From assembly GCF_013072695.1 (NCBI RefSeq), contig NZ_LXUK01000002.1, positions 62,001 to 126,000 of the forward strand: a stretch of 64,000 bases of DNA, read 5' to 3'. Within the stretch, counting starts at the first letter, position 1. Every line of letters starts with the position of its first letter. The notes under the pieces are model-generated. The model searched no databases. It worked only from the letters and a program-made list of their open reading frames with translations, and was not told where the DNA came from. The DNA comes from Acinetobacter sp. Ac_5812 (GTDB lineage: Bacteria; Pseudomonadota; Gammaproteobacteria; Pseudomonadales; Moraxellaceae). Below, piece after piece: positions 1-8,558 of the stretch. The position numbers and the translations under genes are program-made.

Positions 1-1
1 A

Positions 2-229
2 GGCCAGAGTATTGGTAAAAAAATCGCCAAGATTAAAATTGTGGATGTTGAAACATCAGAAAAAGTCAGCACAATTCGGGCCTTTTGGTTGAGAAGCGTG
101 TTCTTTATCATTCTCAATCTAATCTTTGTGCCTATCATTACCGTGATTGATTATGCTTTATTCGCATTTACCAAAAATCGTCAAACTTTGCACGATAAAT
201 TGGCAAAAACTAAGGTCATTAAGCAGTAA
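2..229 (+). CDS. RDD family membrane protein, C-terminal fragment (5' end outside window)
   Basis: The reading frame is open from the first bases of the window and continues an RDD-type segment (GQSIGKKIAKIKIVD) into a hydrophobic stretch, then a tail containing NRQTLHDKLAKTKVI. The GQS(I/P)GK motif, the membrane span and the 'D..LHDKLA.T.VV' ending are typical of the RDD domain, a small polytopic membrane domain of mostly unknown function. Only about the last 75 residues are present. A GTG at 41 lies inside the domain and is unlikely to be the true start. A hairpin terminator follows. Confidence 0.8.
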   Translation, partial: GQSIGKKIAKIKIVDVETSEKVSTIRAFWLRSVFFIILNLIFVPIITVIDYALFAFTKNRQTLHDKLAKTKVIKQ

Positions 230-245
230 TCACAAATCGATAAAC

Positions 246-271
246 AAAAGAGGATTTATTCCTCTTTTTTT
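246..271 (+). terminator. Rho-independent terminator after RDD gene
   Basis: Stem AAAGAGGA / TCCTCTTT around a short TTTAT-type loop, followed by a T run. It lies 17 bases after the RDD stop codon. Confidence 0.8.
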
Positions 272-416
272 ATGTATTAATCTGATATCTATATAAAAAA
301 CACAGATGCAAATAACAATCCCTACAAAATAAATCGGGTTTTAAAACAAGTATTTCACACGACTTTATGAGTAGCTTAGTTTTTCAATATAAGGCATAAT
401 GCCCAACAACGTTGCG

Positions 417-470
417 GTGTCGCGTGATTGCTAAGCATTTTTTAACCAATCCTTATCAATCACGCGACAC
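417..470. repeat. Long inverted repeat upstream of cyoA
   Basis: GTGTCGCGTGATTG at 417-430 has an exact reverse complement at 457-470. The match continues inward for about five more pairs with one mismatch, leaving a central loop of about 16 bases. It lies 58 bases before the cyoA start, in the region that should hold its promoter or leader. It has no T tract, so it is more likely an operator or a leader hairpin than a terminator. Confidence 0.75.
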
Positions 471-528
471 TTTAATCGCTATCCCATAATTTTAATTAGG
501 GAATGGGACTCTTCACCGAGGTTGTAAA

Positions 529-1584
529 ATGAGACAAACGATTTTAGCTGTATTGTCTTTATCAACGATGGCTGCGCTCTTGACTGGGTGCGGCGGTGAT
601 ATGGTACTTCTAAACAATAAAGGTCCAGTTGGTCAAGGTCAAAGTAACCTGATGATGACTGCGATCTATTTAATGCTATTGGTGGTGATTCCATCAATCA
701 TTATGGCATTATGGTTTGGTTGGAAATATCGCGCGTCGAATAAAGATGCAGACTATAAACCTACTTGGGCACACTCTACGACAATTGAGATCGTTGTATG
801 GGGTGTACCTGTCATTATTATTGGTATTTTAGCTTGGTTAACTTGGTGGGGTTCCCACAAGTACGACCCTTACCGTCCGTTAGAATCAGATAAAGCACCA
901 TTGACTATTCAAGCTGTCGCTGAGCAGTTCAAGTGGATTTTTATCTATCCTGAGCAAAACATTGCAACGGTAAACGAAGTACGCTTCCCAGAACAAACAC
1001 CAGTAAGCTTTAAGATCACTTCTAACTTCACGATGAACTCGTTCTTCATCCCACAGTTAGGCGGTCAGATTTATGCAATGGCTGGTATGCAAACTCACCT
1101 TCACCTATTAGCCGACGAACCAGGTATCTTCCGTGGTTTCTCAGCAAACTATTCAGGTTACGGTTTCTCACAAATGCGCTTTAAAGCACATAGCGTAACT
1201 GAGCCAGAATTTGCACAATGGGTAGAAGCAGTTAAAGCTGGTAATGGTACAAGTATTAACCCTGAAGCAATTCAAAAAGGCACACTTGACCAAGCTGAGT
1301 TAGCAACGCTTAAAGATGGCGATCGTTCTAAGCATCAGATCGAGCATTTAGTGAATCGTGCTAAAGCTGCTGGTGATGAAGAAGCACTTGCAAAAGCTGA
1401 AGCGATGAAACCGTTCCCGACTAAGCCACACCCAGTGACTTATTACTCGTCAGTTGAGCCAAAATTGTTTGAAACAATCATCAACCACTACATGAGTAAC
1501 TATCACGGTGCTGACCATTCTGCTGGACATGATGCAACAGCAGAAACTCATGCTGCAGCAGAACACGCTGCTCAAGGGGAATAA
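529..1584 (+). CDS. cyoA: Cytochrome o ubiquinol oxidase subunit II
   Basis: Subunit II of the heme-copper quinol oxidase (cytochrome bo3), which passes electrons from ubiquinol to O2 and pumps protons across the inner membrane. The N terminus is a lipoprotein signal with lipobox LTGC (Cys21). Two membrane helices follow (about 41-64 and 86-107), then a periplasmic cupredoxin-like domain. The His/Cys CuA ligand set is lacking, as expected for a quinol rather than a cytochrome c oxidase. The His/Ala-rich tail (about 330-351) is extra. The start ATG has a CGAGG Shine-Dalgarno 5-9 bases upstream. First gene of cyoABCDE, three bases before cyoB. Confidence 0.97.
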   Translation: MRQTILAVLSLSTMAALLTGCGGDMVLLNNKGPVGQGQSNLMMTAIYLMLLVVIPSIIMALWFGWKYRASNKDADYKPTWAHSTTIEIVVWGVPVIIIGILAWLTWWGSHKYDPYRPLESDKAPLTIQAVAEQFKWIFIYPEQNIATVNEVRFPEQTPVSFKITSNFTMNSFFIPQLGGQIYAMAGMQTHLHLLADEPGIFRGFSANYSGYGFSQMRFKAHSVTEPEFAQWVEAVKAGNGTSINPEAIQKGTLDQAELATLKDGDRSKHQIEHLVNRAKAAGDEEALAKAEAMKPFPTKPHPVTYYSSVEPKLFETIINHYMSNYHGADHSAGHDATAETHAAAEHAAQGE

Positions 1585-1587
1585 GAC

Positions 1588-3579
1588 ATGGATATGATTT
1601 TTGGTAAATTGGGGTGGGATTCTATCCCGACTGAACCCCTTGTACTTGTCACCATGGTCTTTATGGCACTTGGTGCAATTGCTGTATTGGGCGGTATCAC
1701 CTATTTCAAGAAATGGGGATATTTGTGGAACGAATGGTTTATCACTGTAGACCATAAAAAGATTGGTATCATGTATATCATCGTATCTGTAGTCATGCTG
1801 TTGCGTGGCTTCGCCGATGCGATCATGATGCGTCTACAACTTTTCCTCGCGAAAGGCGGCGGCGAAGGTTACTTACACCCTGACCACTACGACCAGATCT
1901 TCACCGCGCACGGTGTAATCATGATCTTCTTCGTAGCAATGGGTCTTGTTGTTGGTATGATGAACATCTCTGTACCTTTACAGATTGGTGCTCGTGACGT
2001 TGCTTTCCCATTATTAAACTCTTTAAGCTTCTGGTTATTCGCAGGCGCTGCTGGTTTGATGATGCTTTCACTTGTATTGGGTGAATTTGCTGCGACTGGT
2101 TGGATGGCTTACCCTCCTCTGTCTGGCATTCAATATTCTCCTGGTGTTGGTGTTGACTACTATATCTGGGCACTTCAGGTTTCTGGTCTAGGTACGCTTT
2201 TATCTGGTGTTAACTTCTTTGTTACCATCATCAAAATGCGTGCACCTGGCATGAAATTAATGGACATGCCTATTTTCACGTGGACTTCACTTTGTACGGC
2301 TGTATTAATCATTGCATCATTCCCTGTATTAACAGGTACGCTTGCAATGCTTACTTTAGACCGTTACTTCGGCTTCCATTTCTTCACAAATGAGCTTGGC
2401 GGTAGCCCAATGCTTTATGTGAACTTGATCTGGACATGGGGTCACCCTGAAGTATATATCTTGGTATTGCCAGCATTTGGTCTATACTCAGAAATCGTTG
2501 CAACCTTCTCTCGTAAAGCGTTGTTCGGTTATAAGTCTATGGTGTATGCGACAATTGCGATTACTGTACTTGCATTCGTTGTATGGCTTCACCACTTCTT
2601 CACCATGGGTGCTGGTGCGAACGTTAACGCGTTCTTCGGTATCATGACCATGGTTATTGCGATTCCTACAGGTGTGAAAATCTTCTCTTGGTTATTCACA
2701 ATGTATAAAGGTCGCATCACCTATACAACGCCTATGTTATGGACGCTTGGCTTCCTTGTAACATTCGGTATCGGTGGTTTAACTGGTGTACTTATGGCTG
2801 TTCCACCTGCGGACTTCCTTGTACACAACTCATTATTCTTGATCGCTCACTTCCATAACGTAATTATCGGTGGTGTGGTGTTTGGTATGTTTGCCGGCAT
2901 CATCTTCTACTGGCCGAAAATGTTTGGTTGGAAGCTCAACGAAGCATGGGGTAAAGCTGCGTTCTGGTTCTGGTTCATTGGTTTCTATTTTGCATTCATG
3001 CCACTTTATATCCTTGGTTTCATGGGTATGACGCGTCGTTTGAATACATATGACAACCCTGAGTGGGATCCATACTTAGCGATTGCATTGTTTGGTGCTG
3101 TTCTTATTGCGATCGGTATTGCATGTTTCTTAATGCAAATCATCGTTGGTTTCTTACAACGTAAGGACAACATGGACCACACAGGCGATCCATGGGATAG
3201 CCGTACCCTAGAATGGGCAACGTCATCTCCTGCTCCGTTCTATAACTTTGCGCATGAACCAGATGCTAGCGGTGTAGACCGTTTCTGGACTGACAAAGAA
3301 AATGGTGTAGCATACGCACGTAACACTAAATATGAAGACATCCACATGCCGACTGATCGTGCTGCTGGTTTTGTCATTGCAATGTTCATTACAATTCTTG
3401 GCTTTGCACTCATCTGGCATATTTGGTGGCTCGCTGTTGTTTCATTCGTTTCAGCTATTGTTAGCTTGATCGTAAGCTCATTCACTAAGAATGTTGATTA
3501 CTACGTTCCTGCTGCCGAAGTTGAGCGTATTGAAAACGAACGCTATGCTTTACTTGAAAAACACTTGAAGAAGGACTAA
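1588..3579 (+). CDS. cyoB: Cytochrome o ubiquinol oxidase subunit I
   Basis: Catalytic subunit of cytochrome bo3, with heme b, heme o3 and CuB. The 663-residue length matches the E. coli protein. A heme-b His lies in FTAHGV (His108). The CuB ligands are in the [13 protein letters not shown] helix (His-Tyr cross-link pair) and in WLHHFFTMG, and the heme o3/b ligands in HFHNV. There are about 14-15 membrane helices. The gene overlaps neither neighbour: three bases follow cyoA and four precede cyoC. The order is the canonical cyoABCDE. Confidence 0.98.
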   Translation: MDMIFGKLGWDSIPTEPLVLVTMVFMALGAIAVLGGITYFKKWGYLWNEWFITVDHKKIGIMYIIVSVVMLLRGFADAIMMRLQLFLAKGGGEGYLHPDHYDQIFTAHGVIMIFFVAMGLVVGMMNISVPLQIGARDVAFPLLNSLSFWLFAGAAGLMMLSLVLGEFAATGWMAYPPLSGIQYSPGVGVDYYIWALQVSGLGTLLSGVNFFVTIIKMRAPGMKLMDMPIFTWTSLCTAVLIIASFPVLTGTLAMLTLDRYFGFHFFTNELGGSPMLYVNLIWTWGHPEVYILVLPAFGLYSEIVATFSRKALFGYKSMVYATIAITVLAFVVWLHHFFTMGAGANVNAFFGIMTMVIAIPTGVKIFSWLFTMYKGRITYTTPMLWTLGFLVTFGIGGLTGVLMAVPPADFLVHNSLFLIAHFHNVIIGGVVFGMFAGIIFYWPKMFGWKLNEAWGKAAFWFWFIGFYFAFMPLYILGFMGMTRRLNTYDNPEWDPYLAIALFGAVLIAIGIACFLMQIIVGFLQRKDNMDHTGDPWDSRTLEWATSSPAPFYNFAHEPDASGVDRFWTDKENGVAYARNTKYEDIHMPTDRAAGFVIAMFITILGFALIWHIWWLAVVSFVSAIVSLIVSSFTKNVDYYVPAAEVERIENERYALLEKHLKKD

Positions 3580-3583
3580 GGAA

Positions 3584-4204
3584 ATGGCTGAAGTACTTCA
3601 TCACGACAACCACGGCCACGATGGTCATCATGAACATGATGATACGGACTTAACGGTCTTTGGTTTCTGGACATACTTGATGAGTGACTTGATTCTTTTC
3701 GGATCACTCTTCATTGCGTTCGCTGTATTAAGCAGTCATATCCCGCCAGGAACCCCAAGTGCATATGACCTGTTCCATGATTCATTAGGCTTCGTGTTAA
3801 CTGAAACATTTGCCTTATTGATTTCATCGGTAACATTTGGTTTTGCTGTACTTGCATCTTATAAAAAGAATGTAAATCAAGTAATCACTTGGTTATTCGT
3901 TACATTCCTTTTTGGTGCATCGTTCATTGGTATGGAAATCTATGAGTTCCATCACCTTGTACACGAAGGCCATGGTCCAACTCACAGTGCATTCTTATCT
4001 GCATTCTTTACCTTGGTTGGTACACACGGTATTCACGTAACTTCTGGTTTAGTGTGGATGCTGGTATTAATCTACCAAATTAAAAAGAATGGTTTGACCT
4101 TACCGAATACACGTCGTCTTGCTTGCTTAAGCTTGTTCTGGCACTTCCTTGACATCGTTTGGATCTGTGTATTCAGCGTCGTTTACTTACTGGGAGTTCT
4201 CTAA
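3584..4204 (+). CDS. cyoC: Cytochrome o ubiquinol oxidase subunit III
   Basis: Five-helix subunit III of cytochrome bo3, needed for assembly and stability of the complex. The N terminus is strikingly His/Asp-rich ([15 protein letters not shown], residues 6-20), followed by the conserved [17 protein letters not shown] first helix. Its stop codon overlaps the cyoD start (TAATG), suggesting translational coupling. The His-rich head could bind metal, but no function for it is established here. Confidence 0.97.
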   Translation: MAEVLHHDNHGHDGHHEHDDTDLTVFGFWTYLMSDLILFGSLFIAFAVLSSHIPPGTPSAYDLFHDSLGFVLTETFALLISSVTFGFAVLASYKKNVNQVITWLFVTFLFGASFIGMEIYEFHHLVHEGHGPTHSAFLSAFFTLVGTHGIHVTSGLVWMLVLIYQIKKNGLTLPNTRRLACLSLFWHFLDIVWICVFSVVYLLGVL

Positions 4205-4533
4205 TGAGTAGTCATGACCATAATGCTGCAGGTGCGTCACACGGTAACTTTAAACAATACACGATTGGATTTATCCTATCTGTCATCCTCACCATCATCC
4301 CTTTCGGGATGGTGATGGCTGGCGGTTTTAGTCGTGGCATTTTAGTTACAGTAATTGCAATTACTGCTGTTGCTCAGGTACTTGTACAACTTGTGTATTT
4401 CTTACACATGAATACATCATCTGACCAACGTTGGAACCTTATTGCATTTATCTACACAATCTTATGTATCGCTGTACTCTTAGTCGGCTCTGTGTGGATT
4501 ATGAATTACCTACACTACAACATGATGATCTAA
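4204..4533 (+). CDS. cyoD: Cytochrome o ubiquinol oxidase subunit IV
   Basis: Small three-helix subunit IV of cytochrome bo3 (109 residues). The start chosen is the ATG overlapping the cyoC stop, giving [20 protein letters not shown] longer in-frame reading from 4159 would overlap cyoC by 46 bases and lacks family support. The motif VYFLHMNTSSDQRWN is typical of CyoD. Confidence 0.95.
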   Translation: MSSHDHNAAGASHGNFKQYTIGFILSVILTIIPFGMVMAGGFSRGILVTVIAITAVAQVLVQLVYFLHMNTSSDQRWNLIAFIYTILCIAVLLVGSVWIMNYLHYNMMI

Positions 4534-4543
4534 ACTGATCGTC

Positions 4544-5422
4544 ATGTGGAAAAAGTACTTATTCCTGACTAAACCAGGGATTCTCTTCGGTAATTTTATT
4601 ACCACCTTGGGCGGCTTCTTCTTAGCCGCCCAAGGCTCTATAGACTGCCTCTTATTATTACTTACTCTTCTCGGAACAACATTAGTGGTTGCTTCTGGTT
4701 GTGTAGTGAATAACGTAATTGATCAAGATATCGATCAAAAAATGCAACGCACCATGAACCGTGCACTTGTGACGAAAACCATTTCCCCTACTGTTGCCAT
4801 GTGCTATGCACTGGTTTTAGGTGTGATTGGCTTTAGCATGCTCTGGTTTTATGTTAATGCTTATGCTTTTTTATTCGCTATCATTGGTTTTGTAGTCTAT
4901 GTCGGTTTTTATAGTTTGTGGAGCAAACGCACCACAATCCATCAAACCGTGATCGGTAGTATTTCTGGAGCGAGTCCACCTGTTATTGGTTATGTGGCTG
5001 TAAGCCATCAATTCGATATGGCTGCCCTCTTGATCTTTGTTGCATATGCTTTATGGCAAATGCCGCATTCATGGGCGATCGCAATTTATCGTTTTGACGA
5101 CTACAAAAATGCAGGCGTTCCTATTTTACCTGTAGCCCGTTCAATCCTTAGAACAAAAATCGAATCACTGATTTATGTGGTTTTATTTACTCTAGCGATG
5201 AATGCTTTATATGTATATGGATACACCAATATCGTGTTCTTGGTCATCTGTAATATACTTTGCATTTACTGGTTCTACATTGCTATTTTAGGATTCAAGG
5301 CCGAAGATGATCAGCTTTGGGCCAAACGCTTTTTCCTTTTCTCAGTAATTCTCATTACTGTTATCAGTTTAAGCTTTAGCTTCACTTTTAAAAGCCCTGC
5401 ACCATTCTTTCCTATTTTTTAA
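4544..5422 (+). CDS. cyoE: Protoheme IX farnesyltransferase (heme O synthase)
   Basis: UbiA-family membrane prenyltransferase that converts heme b to heme o, the cofactor CyoB needs. It shows the Asp-rich motif NNVIDQDIDQKMQRTMNR and the second conserved loop YRFDDYKNAGVPILPV, with eight to nine predicted membrane helices in 292 residues. It starts 10 bases after cyoD and closes the operon. The stop codon is embedded in the terminator stem that follows. Confidence 0.97.
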   Translation: MWKKYLFLTKPGILFGNFITTLGGFFLAAQGSIDCLLLLLTLLGTTLVVASGCVVNNVIDQDIDQKMQRTMNRALVTKTISPTVAMCYALVLGVIGFSMLWFYVNAYAFLFAIIGFVVYVGFYSLWSKRTTIHQTVIGSISGASPPVIGYVAVSHQFDMAALLIFVAYALWQMPHSWAIAIYRFDDYKNAGVPILPVARSILRTKIESLIYVVLFTLAMNALYVYGYTNIVFLVICNILCIYWFYIAILGFKAEDDQLWAKRFFLFSVILITVISLSFSFTFKSPAPFFPIF

Positions 5423-5448
5423 AAAGATAGAGAATGCTCTATCTTTTT
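5421..5448 (+). terminator. Terminator of the cyoABCDE operon
   Basis: Perfect 12 bp stem AAAAAGATAGAG / CTCTATCTTTTT around an AATG loop. The left arm begins inside the cyoE stop codon. Confidence 0.9.
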
Positions 5449-5582
5449 ATGCTCTCCCAATTTTTATCATTTCGTGCAATAAAAACATTGAGTTCTTTAT
5501 TGCCTAAATGAAACAAGCCTAGACTAAATTCCAAACCGGTCGTTACATACAATCTTTAAAGATTAACCTGCAACACTACTCT

Positions 5583-6083
5583 CTAGCCAAAAAACTCACT
5601 GTCAGGCTCAAAACGCCTAAAAAATTGATCAATATTATGTGGATATTTTTGATCTAATTTTTGCCATACTTTTTGAGGTAACGGAATGAACTCCAAGGTA
5701 TCGGAACCATCAGAAGCCACACAAAAACGGATTTCATAATCAGGCTGCAAAATTTGATTGAGTGCTTTTAAGGTGGTATCTCGATCTGCGCCCTCGCCTT
5801 GATAAGGAATAATCAATGCTTGATCTTTATAATGAAGGCGAATGATAAAGCCTTGAGCATTATCAGCACTTTCTGTCTCTACGCTTAAATCCCGTGTTTG
5901 CAATATTTTTTCGCAATATTCAATAATTGCCTCATCTTCTTCTCGCCAATCAACAATCATTAAAATTTGATAAATATCCCCCTCATATTGCTCAAACACT
6001 TCGAAATATGCCTCCTCCGTACCTGACTGTAAAACCTTCTCAATCAAAGCCACTGTTTCTAAAAATTGTTGTTGCATATTCAT
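5583..6083 (-). CDS. Hypothetical acidic protein
   Basis: A 166-residue soluble protein, rich in Asp and Glu, with no signal peptide or membrane segment. I recognise no domain. The N-terminal half looks helical (about 1-65). The second half alternates strands and acidic turns (FIIRLHYKDQALIIPYQGEGADRDTTLKALNQIL). The start codon could be the ATG at 6083 or the one two codons later. It stands alone, divergent from rpsF and convergent to cyoE. Clean codon use and length support a real gene. Confidence 0.75.
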   Translation of the reverse strand: MNMQQQFLETVALIEKVLQSGTEEAYFEVFEQYEGDIYQILMIVDWREEDEAIIEYCEKILQTRDLSVETESADNAQGFIIRLHYKDQALIIPYQGEGADRDTTLKALNQILQPDYEIRFCVASDGSDTLEFIPLPQKVWQKLDQKYPHNIDQFFRRFEPDSEFFG

Positions 6084-6128
6084 TCCCTATTTTATTTTAA
6101 ATAATATATCGCAAAGACTATGGCAAAT

Positions 6129-6157
6129 TTGCTTTATAGCGTCAATTTGCATATAAT
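6129..6157 (+). promoter_or_regulatory. Sigma70-type promoter of rpsF-rpsR-rplI
   Basis: TTGCTT (6129-6134) and a perfect TATAAT (6152-6157), 17 bp apart. It is the only strong promoter-like pair in the 169 bp gap before rpsF and leaves a leader of about 90 bases. Confidence 0.7.
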
Positions 6158-6194
6158 CCCCGCTTCGCAATTTGCGACATAACTTTTTAGTTAT

Positions 6195-6247
6195 GACTCC
6201 TTGCTTCTAATTATTTTTAATTAGGGGCTGCTTAAACCGTAAGGAGC
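6195..6247 (+). promoter_or_regulatory. Probable S6:S18-binding autoregulatory leader
   Basis: An 11 bp stem (6203-6213 with 6218-6228, TTTT loop) sits on a lower stem CTCCTT (6197-6202) / AAGGAG (6241-6246). The right side has an asymmetric bulge containing ACCG (6236-6239). The lower stem includes the rpsF ribosome-binding site. A hairpin with a 3' bulge bearing CCG next to a sequestered Shine-Dalgarno is the known layout of the S6:S18 leader that represses rpsF operons. A separate 7 bp hairpin precedes it at 6178-6195. Confidence 0.6.
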
Positions 6248-6252
6248 TGACA

Positions 6253-6636
6253 ATGCGTCACTACGAAATCGTACTACTGGTACATCCAGACCAAAGCGAT
6301 CAAGTTGTAGGTATGGTTGAACGCTATATCTCTCAGATCAAAGAAGCTGAAGGTCAAATTCACCGTTTAGAAGATTGGGGCCGCCGCCAATTGGCTTACC
6401 CGATTAACAAAATTCACAAAGCACACTACATTCTTATGAATGTTGAATGTGGTCAAACGACTCTTGATGAGCTAGAAGAATTGTTCCGTTATAACGATGC
6501 AATTATTCGTAACATCATTATTCGCCGTGAAAATGCAATCACTGAAGAATCTTTGCTTGCTAAAAGTGCTGAAGAAAAACGTGCGCGTAAAGCTCAACGT
6601 GAAGAAGCACAACACGTAGTTCAAGAAGCTGAATAA
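6253..6636 (+). CDS. rpsF: 30S ribosomal protein S6
   Basis: S6 pairs with S18 on the platform of the 30S subunit. The start [18 protein letters not shown] and the core [21 protein letters not shown] are diagnostic. The 127 residues include the Glu/Lys-rich C-terminal tail seen in gammaproteobacterial S6. A good AAGGAG site lies seven bases upstream. It is followed by rpsR after 11 bases. No priB gene lies between rpsF and rpsR, unlike in Enterobacterales. Confidence 0.98.
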   Translation: MRHYEIVLLVHPDQSDQVVGMVERYISQIKEAEGQIHRLEDWGRRQLAYPINKIHKAHYILMNVECGQTTLDELEELFRYNDAIIRNIIIRRENAITEESLLAKSAEEKRARKAQREEAQHVVQEAE

Positions 6637-6647
6637 GGAGAACATCA

Positions 6648-6875
6648 ATGGCACGTTTTTACCGTCGTCGCAAGTTCTGCCGCTTTACAGCTGAGAACGT
6701 TACGTACATCGACTACAAAGATATCGACACTTTAAAACAGTACATCACTGAAAACGGCAAGATTGTTCCTAGCCGTATTACAGGTACTAAAGCTCGTTAT
6801 CAACGTCAATTAGCGTTAGCTATTAAACAAGCTCGCTATTTGTCTTTGATTCCGTACACTGACAACCATAAGTAA
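6648..6875 (+). CDS. rpsR: 30S ribosomal protein S18
   Basis: Basic 75-residue S18, forming a heterodimer with S6 on the 30S subunit. The start [13 protein letters not shown] and the motif [28 protein letters not shown] are characteristic. The AAGGAGA site sits seven bases before the ATG. Together with S6 it is the expected ligand of the leader RNA at 6195-6247. Confidence 0.98.
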   Translation: MARFYRRRKFCRFTAENVTYIDYKDIDTLKQYITENGKIVPSRITGTKARYQRQLALAIKQARYLSLIPYTDNHK

Positions 6876-6887
6876 GTGAGGTGAGCT

Positions 6888-7334
6888 GTGGACGTTATCT
6901 TATTACAACGCATTAAGAATCTTGGTAAATTAGGCGATAAAGTATCAGTTAAAGCTGGTTATGGTCGTAACTTTTTGATTCCTCAAGGTAAAGCAGTAGC
7001 TGCAACTGAAGCTAACACTTCAGCTTTTGAAGCTCGTCGCGCTGAACTTGAGAAACAAGAAGCTGACATCTTAGCTGCTGCAACTGCACGTGCTGAACAA
7101 TTGAACGAAGTTAACATCGTAATCACTGCGAAAGCTGGTGATGAAGGTAAACTTTTCGGTTCAATCGGTACTCGTGACATCGCTGACGCTTTAACTCATG
7201 CTGGTCTTACTGTAGACCGTGCAGAAGTTCGTTTACCAAACGGTGCGCTTCGTCACACTGGTGAATTCAACATCGCAATCCAATTGCATCATGATGTTGT
7301 TGCTGAAGTTCTCGTTACTATCGTATCTGAGTAA
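6888..7334 (+). CDS. rplI: 50S ribosomal protein L9
   Basis: L9 binds 23S rRNA at the base of the L1 stalk. The gene starts with GTG, giving [17 protein letters not shown], followed by the conserved [16 protein letters not shown]. The long central helix (about 45-75) links to the C-terminal rRNA-binding domain. A GAGGTGAG sequence just upstream serves as the ribosome-binding site. The length of 148 is normal. Confidence 0.98.
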   Translation: MDVILLQRIKNLGKLGDKVSVKAGYGRNFLIPQGKAVAATEANTSAFEARRAELEKQEADILAAATARAEQLNEVNIVITAKAGDEGKLFGSIGTRDIADALTHAGLTVDRAEVRLPNGALRHTGEFNIAIQLHHDVVAEVLVTIVSE

Positions 7335-7345
7335 TTTCTGCAAAG

Positions 7346-7376
7346 AAAAAGAGCATGTTTTACATGCTCTTTTTTT
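7346..7376 (+). terminator. Terminator of the rpsF operon
   Basis: Stem AAAAAGAGCATGT / ACATGCTCTTTTT with a TTT loop and a T tract. Confidence 0.9.
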
Positions 7377-7423
7377 ATGTCTAATGATTCTGTTTTAAGA
7401 ATATATCTCGTATAAAAACATCC

Positions 7424-7978
7424 TTAATGCATCGCTAATAAATATTTCACATAATCCTCTGCACTTTGCTCAACATCATTGATTGTAGGTAAAACCTCGT
7501 CCTCCTCTGGCTGGGTTTCCATTCCATAAAAAGCATAAACAGGCTGATAATCGGCTTTGACATAACGTGCAGTCAATTCAAAAGGAGCACACAAAGTTTC
7601 TAAACTCACTTGATGTCGCCCATCCACTGAATAATCATGTGCTTTACTTCCAGTCGATACTGCAAGGGTTATTTTCTTATTTTTTAACTGATTTCCTACT
7701 GAACCATAAGCCCAACCATAAGTCAGGACATCATCTAACCATTGCTTTAATAACGGTGGGCAGTTAAACCAATACACAGGGAACTGAAATACTAGATTCT
7801 GGTGTGCTTCTACCAAAGCTTGCTCTTTTAACACATCAATCTGACCATTTGAATAACTTTGGTAAAGCTCATGTACAGTGAACTGTTCAGGATATTGATG
7901 TAATTTTTCAATCCAACATTTATTTATTATGGAATTATTGATGTCAGGATGAGCAACAATCACAAGCGTTTTTTTCAT
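7424..7978 (-). CDS. NAD(P)H-dependent oxidoreductase (flavodoxin-like fold)
   Basis: A 184-residue FMN-dependent quinone/NAD(P)H oxidoreductase of the KefF/MdaB/YheR group. The N terminus MKKTLVIVAHPDINNS is the phosphate-binding strand-loop. FQFPVYWFNCPPLLKQWLDDVLTYGWAYG is the signature that packs around FMN. I start at the ATG at 7978 because homologues begin with 'MKKTLVIVAHP'; a longer in-frame ATG at 8059 adds 27 residues without family support. It is divergent from the HxlR regulator at 8100, a common arrangement in which the regulator controls the oxidoreductase. Confidence 0.88.
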   Translation of the reverse strand: MKKTLVIVAHPDINNSIINKCWIEKLHQYPEQFTVHELYQSYSNGQIDVLKEQALVEAHQNLVFQFPVYWFNCPPLLKQWLDDVLTYGWAYGSVGNQLKNKKITLAVSTGSKAHDYSVDGRHQVSLETLCAPFELTARYVKADYQPVYAFYGMETQPEEDEVLPTINDVEQSAEDYVKYLLAMH

Positions 7979-8067
7979 TTCAATAGACTCCATTGATCGT
8001 TCAGTTATAGTGATGAGTCGATTATAAAAGCATACTGGAGATAATTTAAGTACGGTCATGATGGTTA

Positions 8068-8088
8068 TATACTAGACTAAAAGTTAGT
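8068..8088. promoter_or_regulatory. Candidate operator in the divergent oxidoreductase/HxlR promoter region
   Basis: TATACT (8068-8073) could be a -10 box for the HxlR gene. It is followed by the inverted repeat ACTAA-AAG-TTAGT (8076-8088), placed where a bound repressor would block transcription. Both assignments are weak. Confidence 0.35.
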
Positions 8089-8099
8089 GTCAGTAGAGA

Positions 8100-8438
8100 A
8101 TGATGGAAACTTGCGCCCCACCCTATATCGATTTAGAACAAACAGATTTTGGATACACACTTTCTTTAATCAATGGCAAATATAAGATGATCATCATGTA
8201 TTGGCTTTATCAACATAAATCCATCATGCGCTTCAATGAGTTAAAACGCTCAATCGGCAATATTTCCTTTAAGACCTTAAGTCTCACTTTAAAAGAAATG
8301 GAAAAAGATCAACTGATTATTCGGAATGAATATCCACAGATCCCACCCAAAGTTGAATACAGCCTATCAGAACGAGGACTCTCCTTGATTCCACTTTTAG
8401 ACATGATGTGCCAATGGGGAGCTTCAAATCGACGCTAA
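8100..8438 (+). CDS. HxlR-family winged-helix transcriptional regulator
   Basis: A 112-residue MarR-like regulator. The core KYKMIIMYWLYQHKSIMRFNELKR, followed by GNISFKTLSLTLKEMEKDQLIIR and VEYSLSERG, is the HxlR winged helix. One Cys lies near the N terminus (Cys5) and one in MCQWGA near the C terminus; many relatives sense quinones or electrophiles through Cys, but that is inference here. ATG at 8100 and 8103 are both possible. It is divergent from the NAD(P)H oxidoreductase, its likely target. Confidence 0.85.
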   Translation: MMETCAPPYIDLEQTDFGYTLSLINGKYKMIIMYWLYQHKSIMRFNELKRSIGNISFKTLSLTLKEMEKDQLIIRNEYPQIPPKVEYSLSERGLSLIPLLDMMCQWGASNRR

Positions 8439-8558
8439 AATCCAAGCCACACTTTTTCACCACTTACACAATTTTCACTGAATTAAATTGTCCCGATGAC
8501 CTCCATTTGGATTAAGATAGTCACTCGGTTTTGTTTCATCTTTTTATTAGGTCTTGTT

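Noticed and set aside
4159..4203. Longer cyoD reading starting inside cyoC
   Set aside because: The ATG at 4204 overlaps the cyoC stop and gives the family N terminus; the longer form adds 15 residues with no homology.
8496..8558. N-terminal hydrophobic extension of DnaB resembling a signal peptide
   Set aside because: DnaB is cytosolic, and the ATG at 8559 gives the normal 481-residue protein. The upstream codons are leader sequence in frame by chance.
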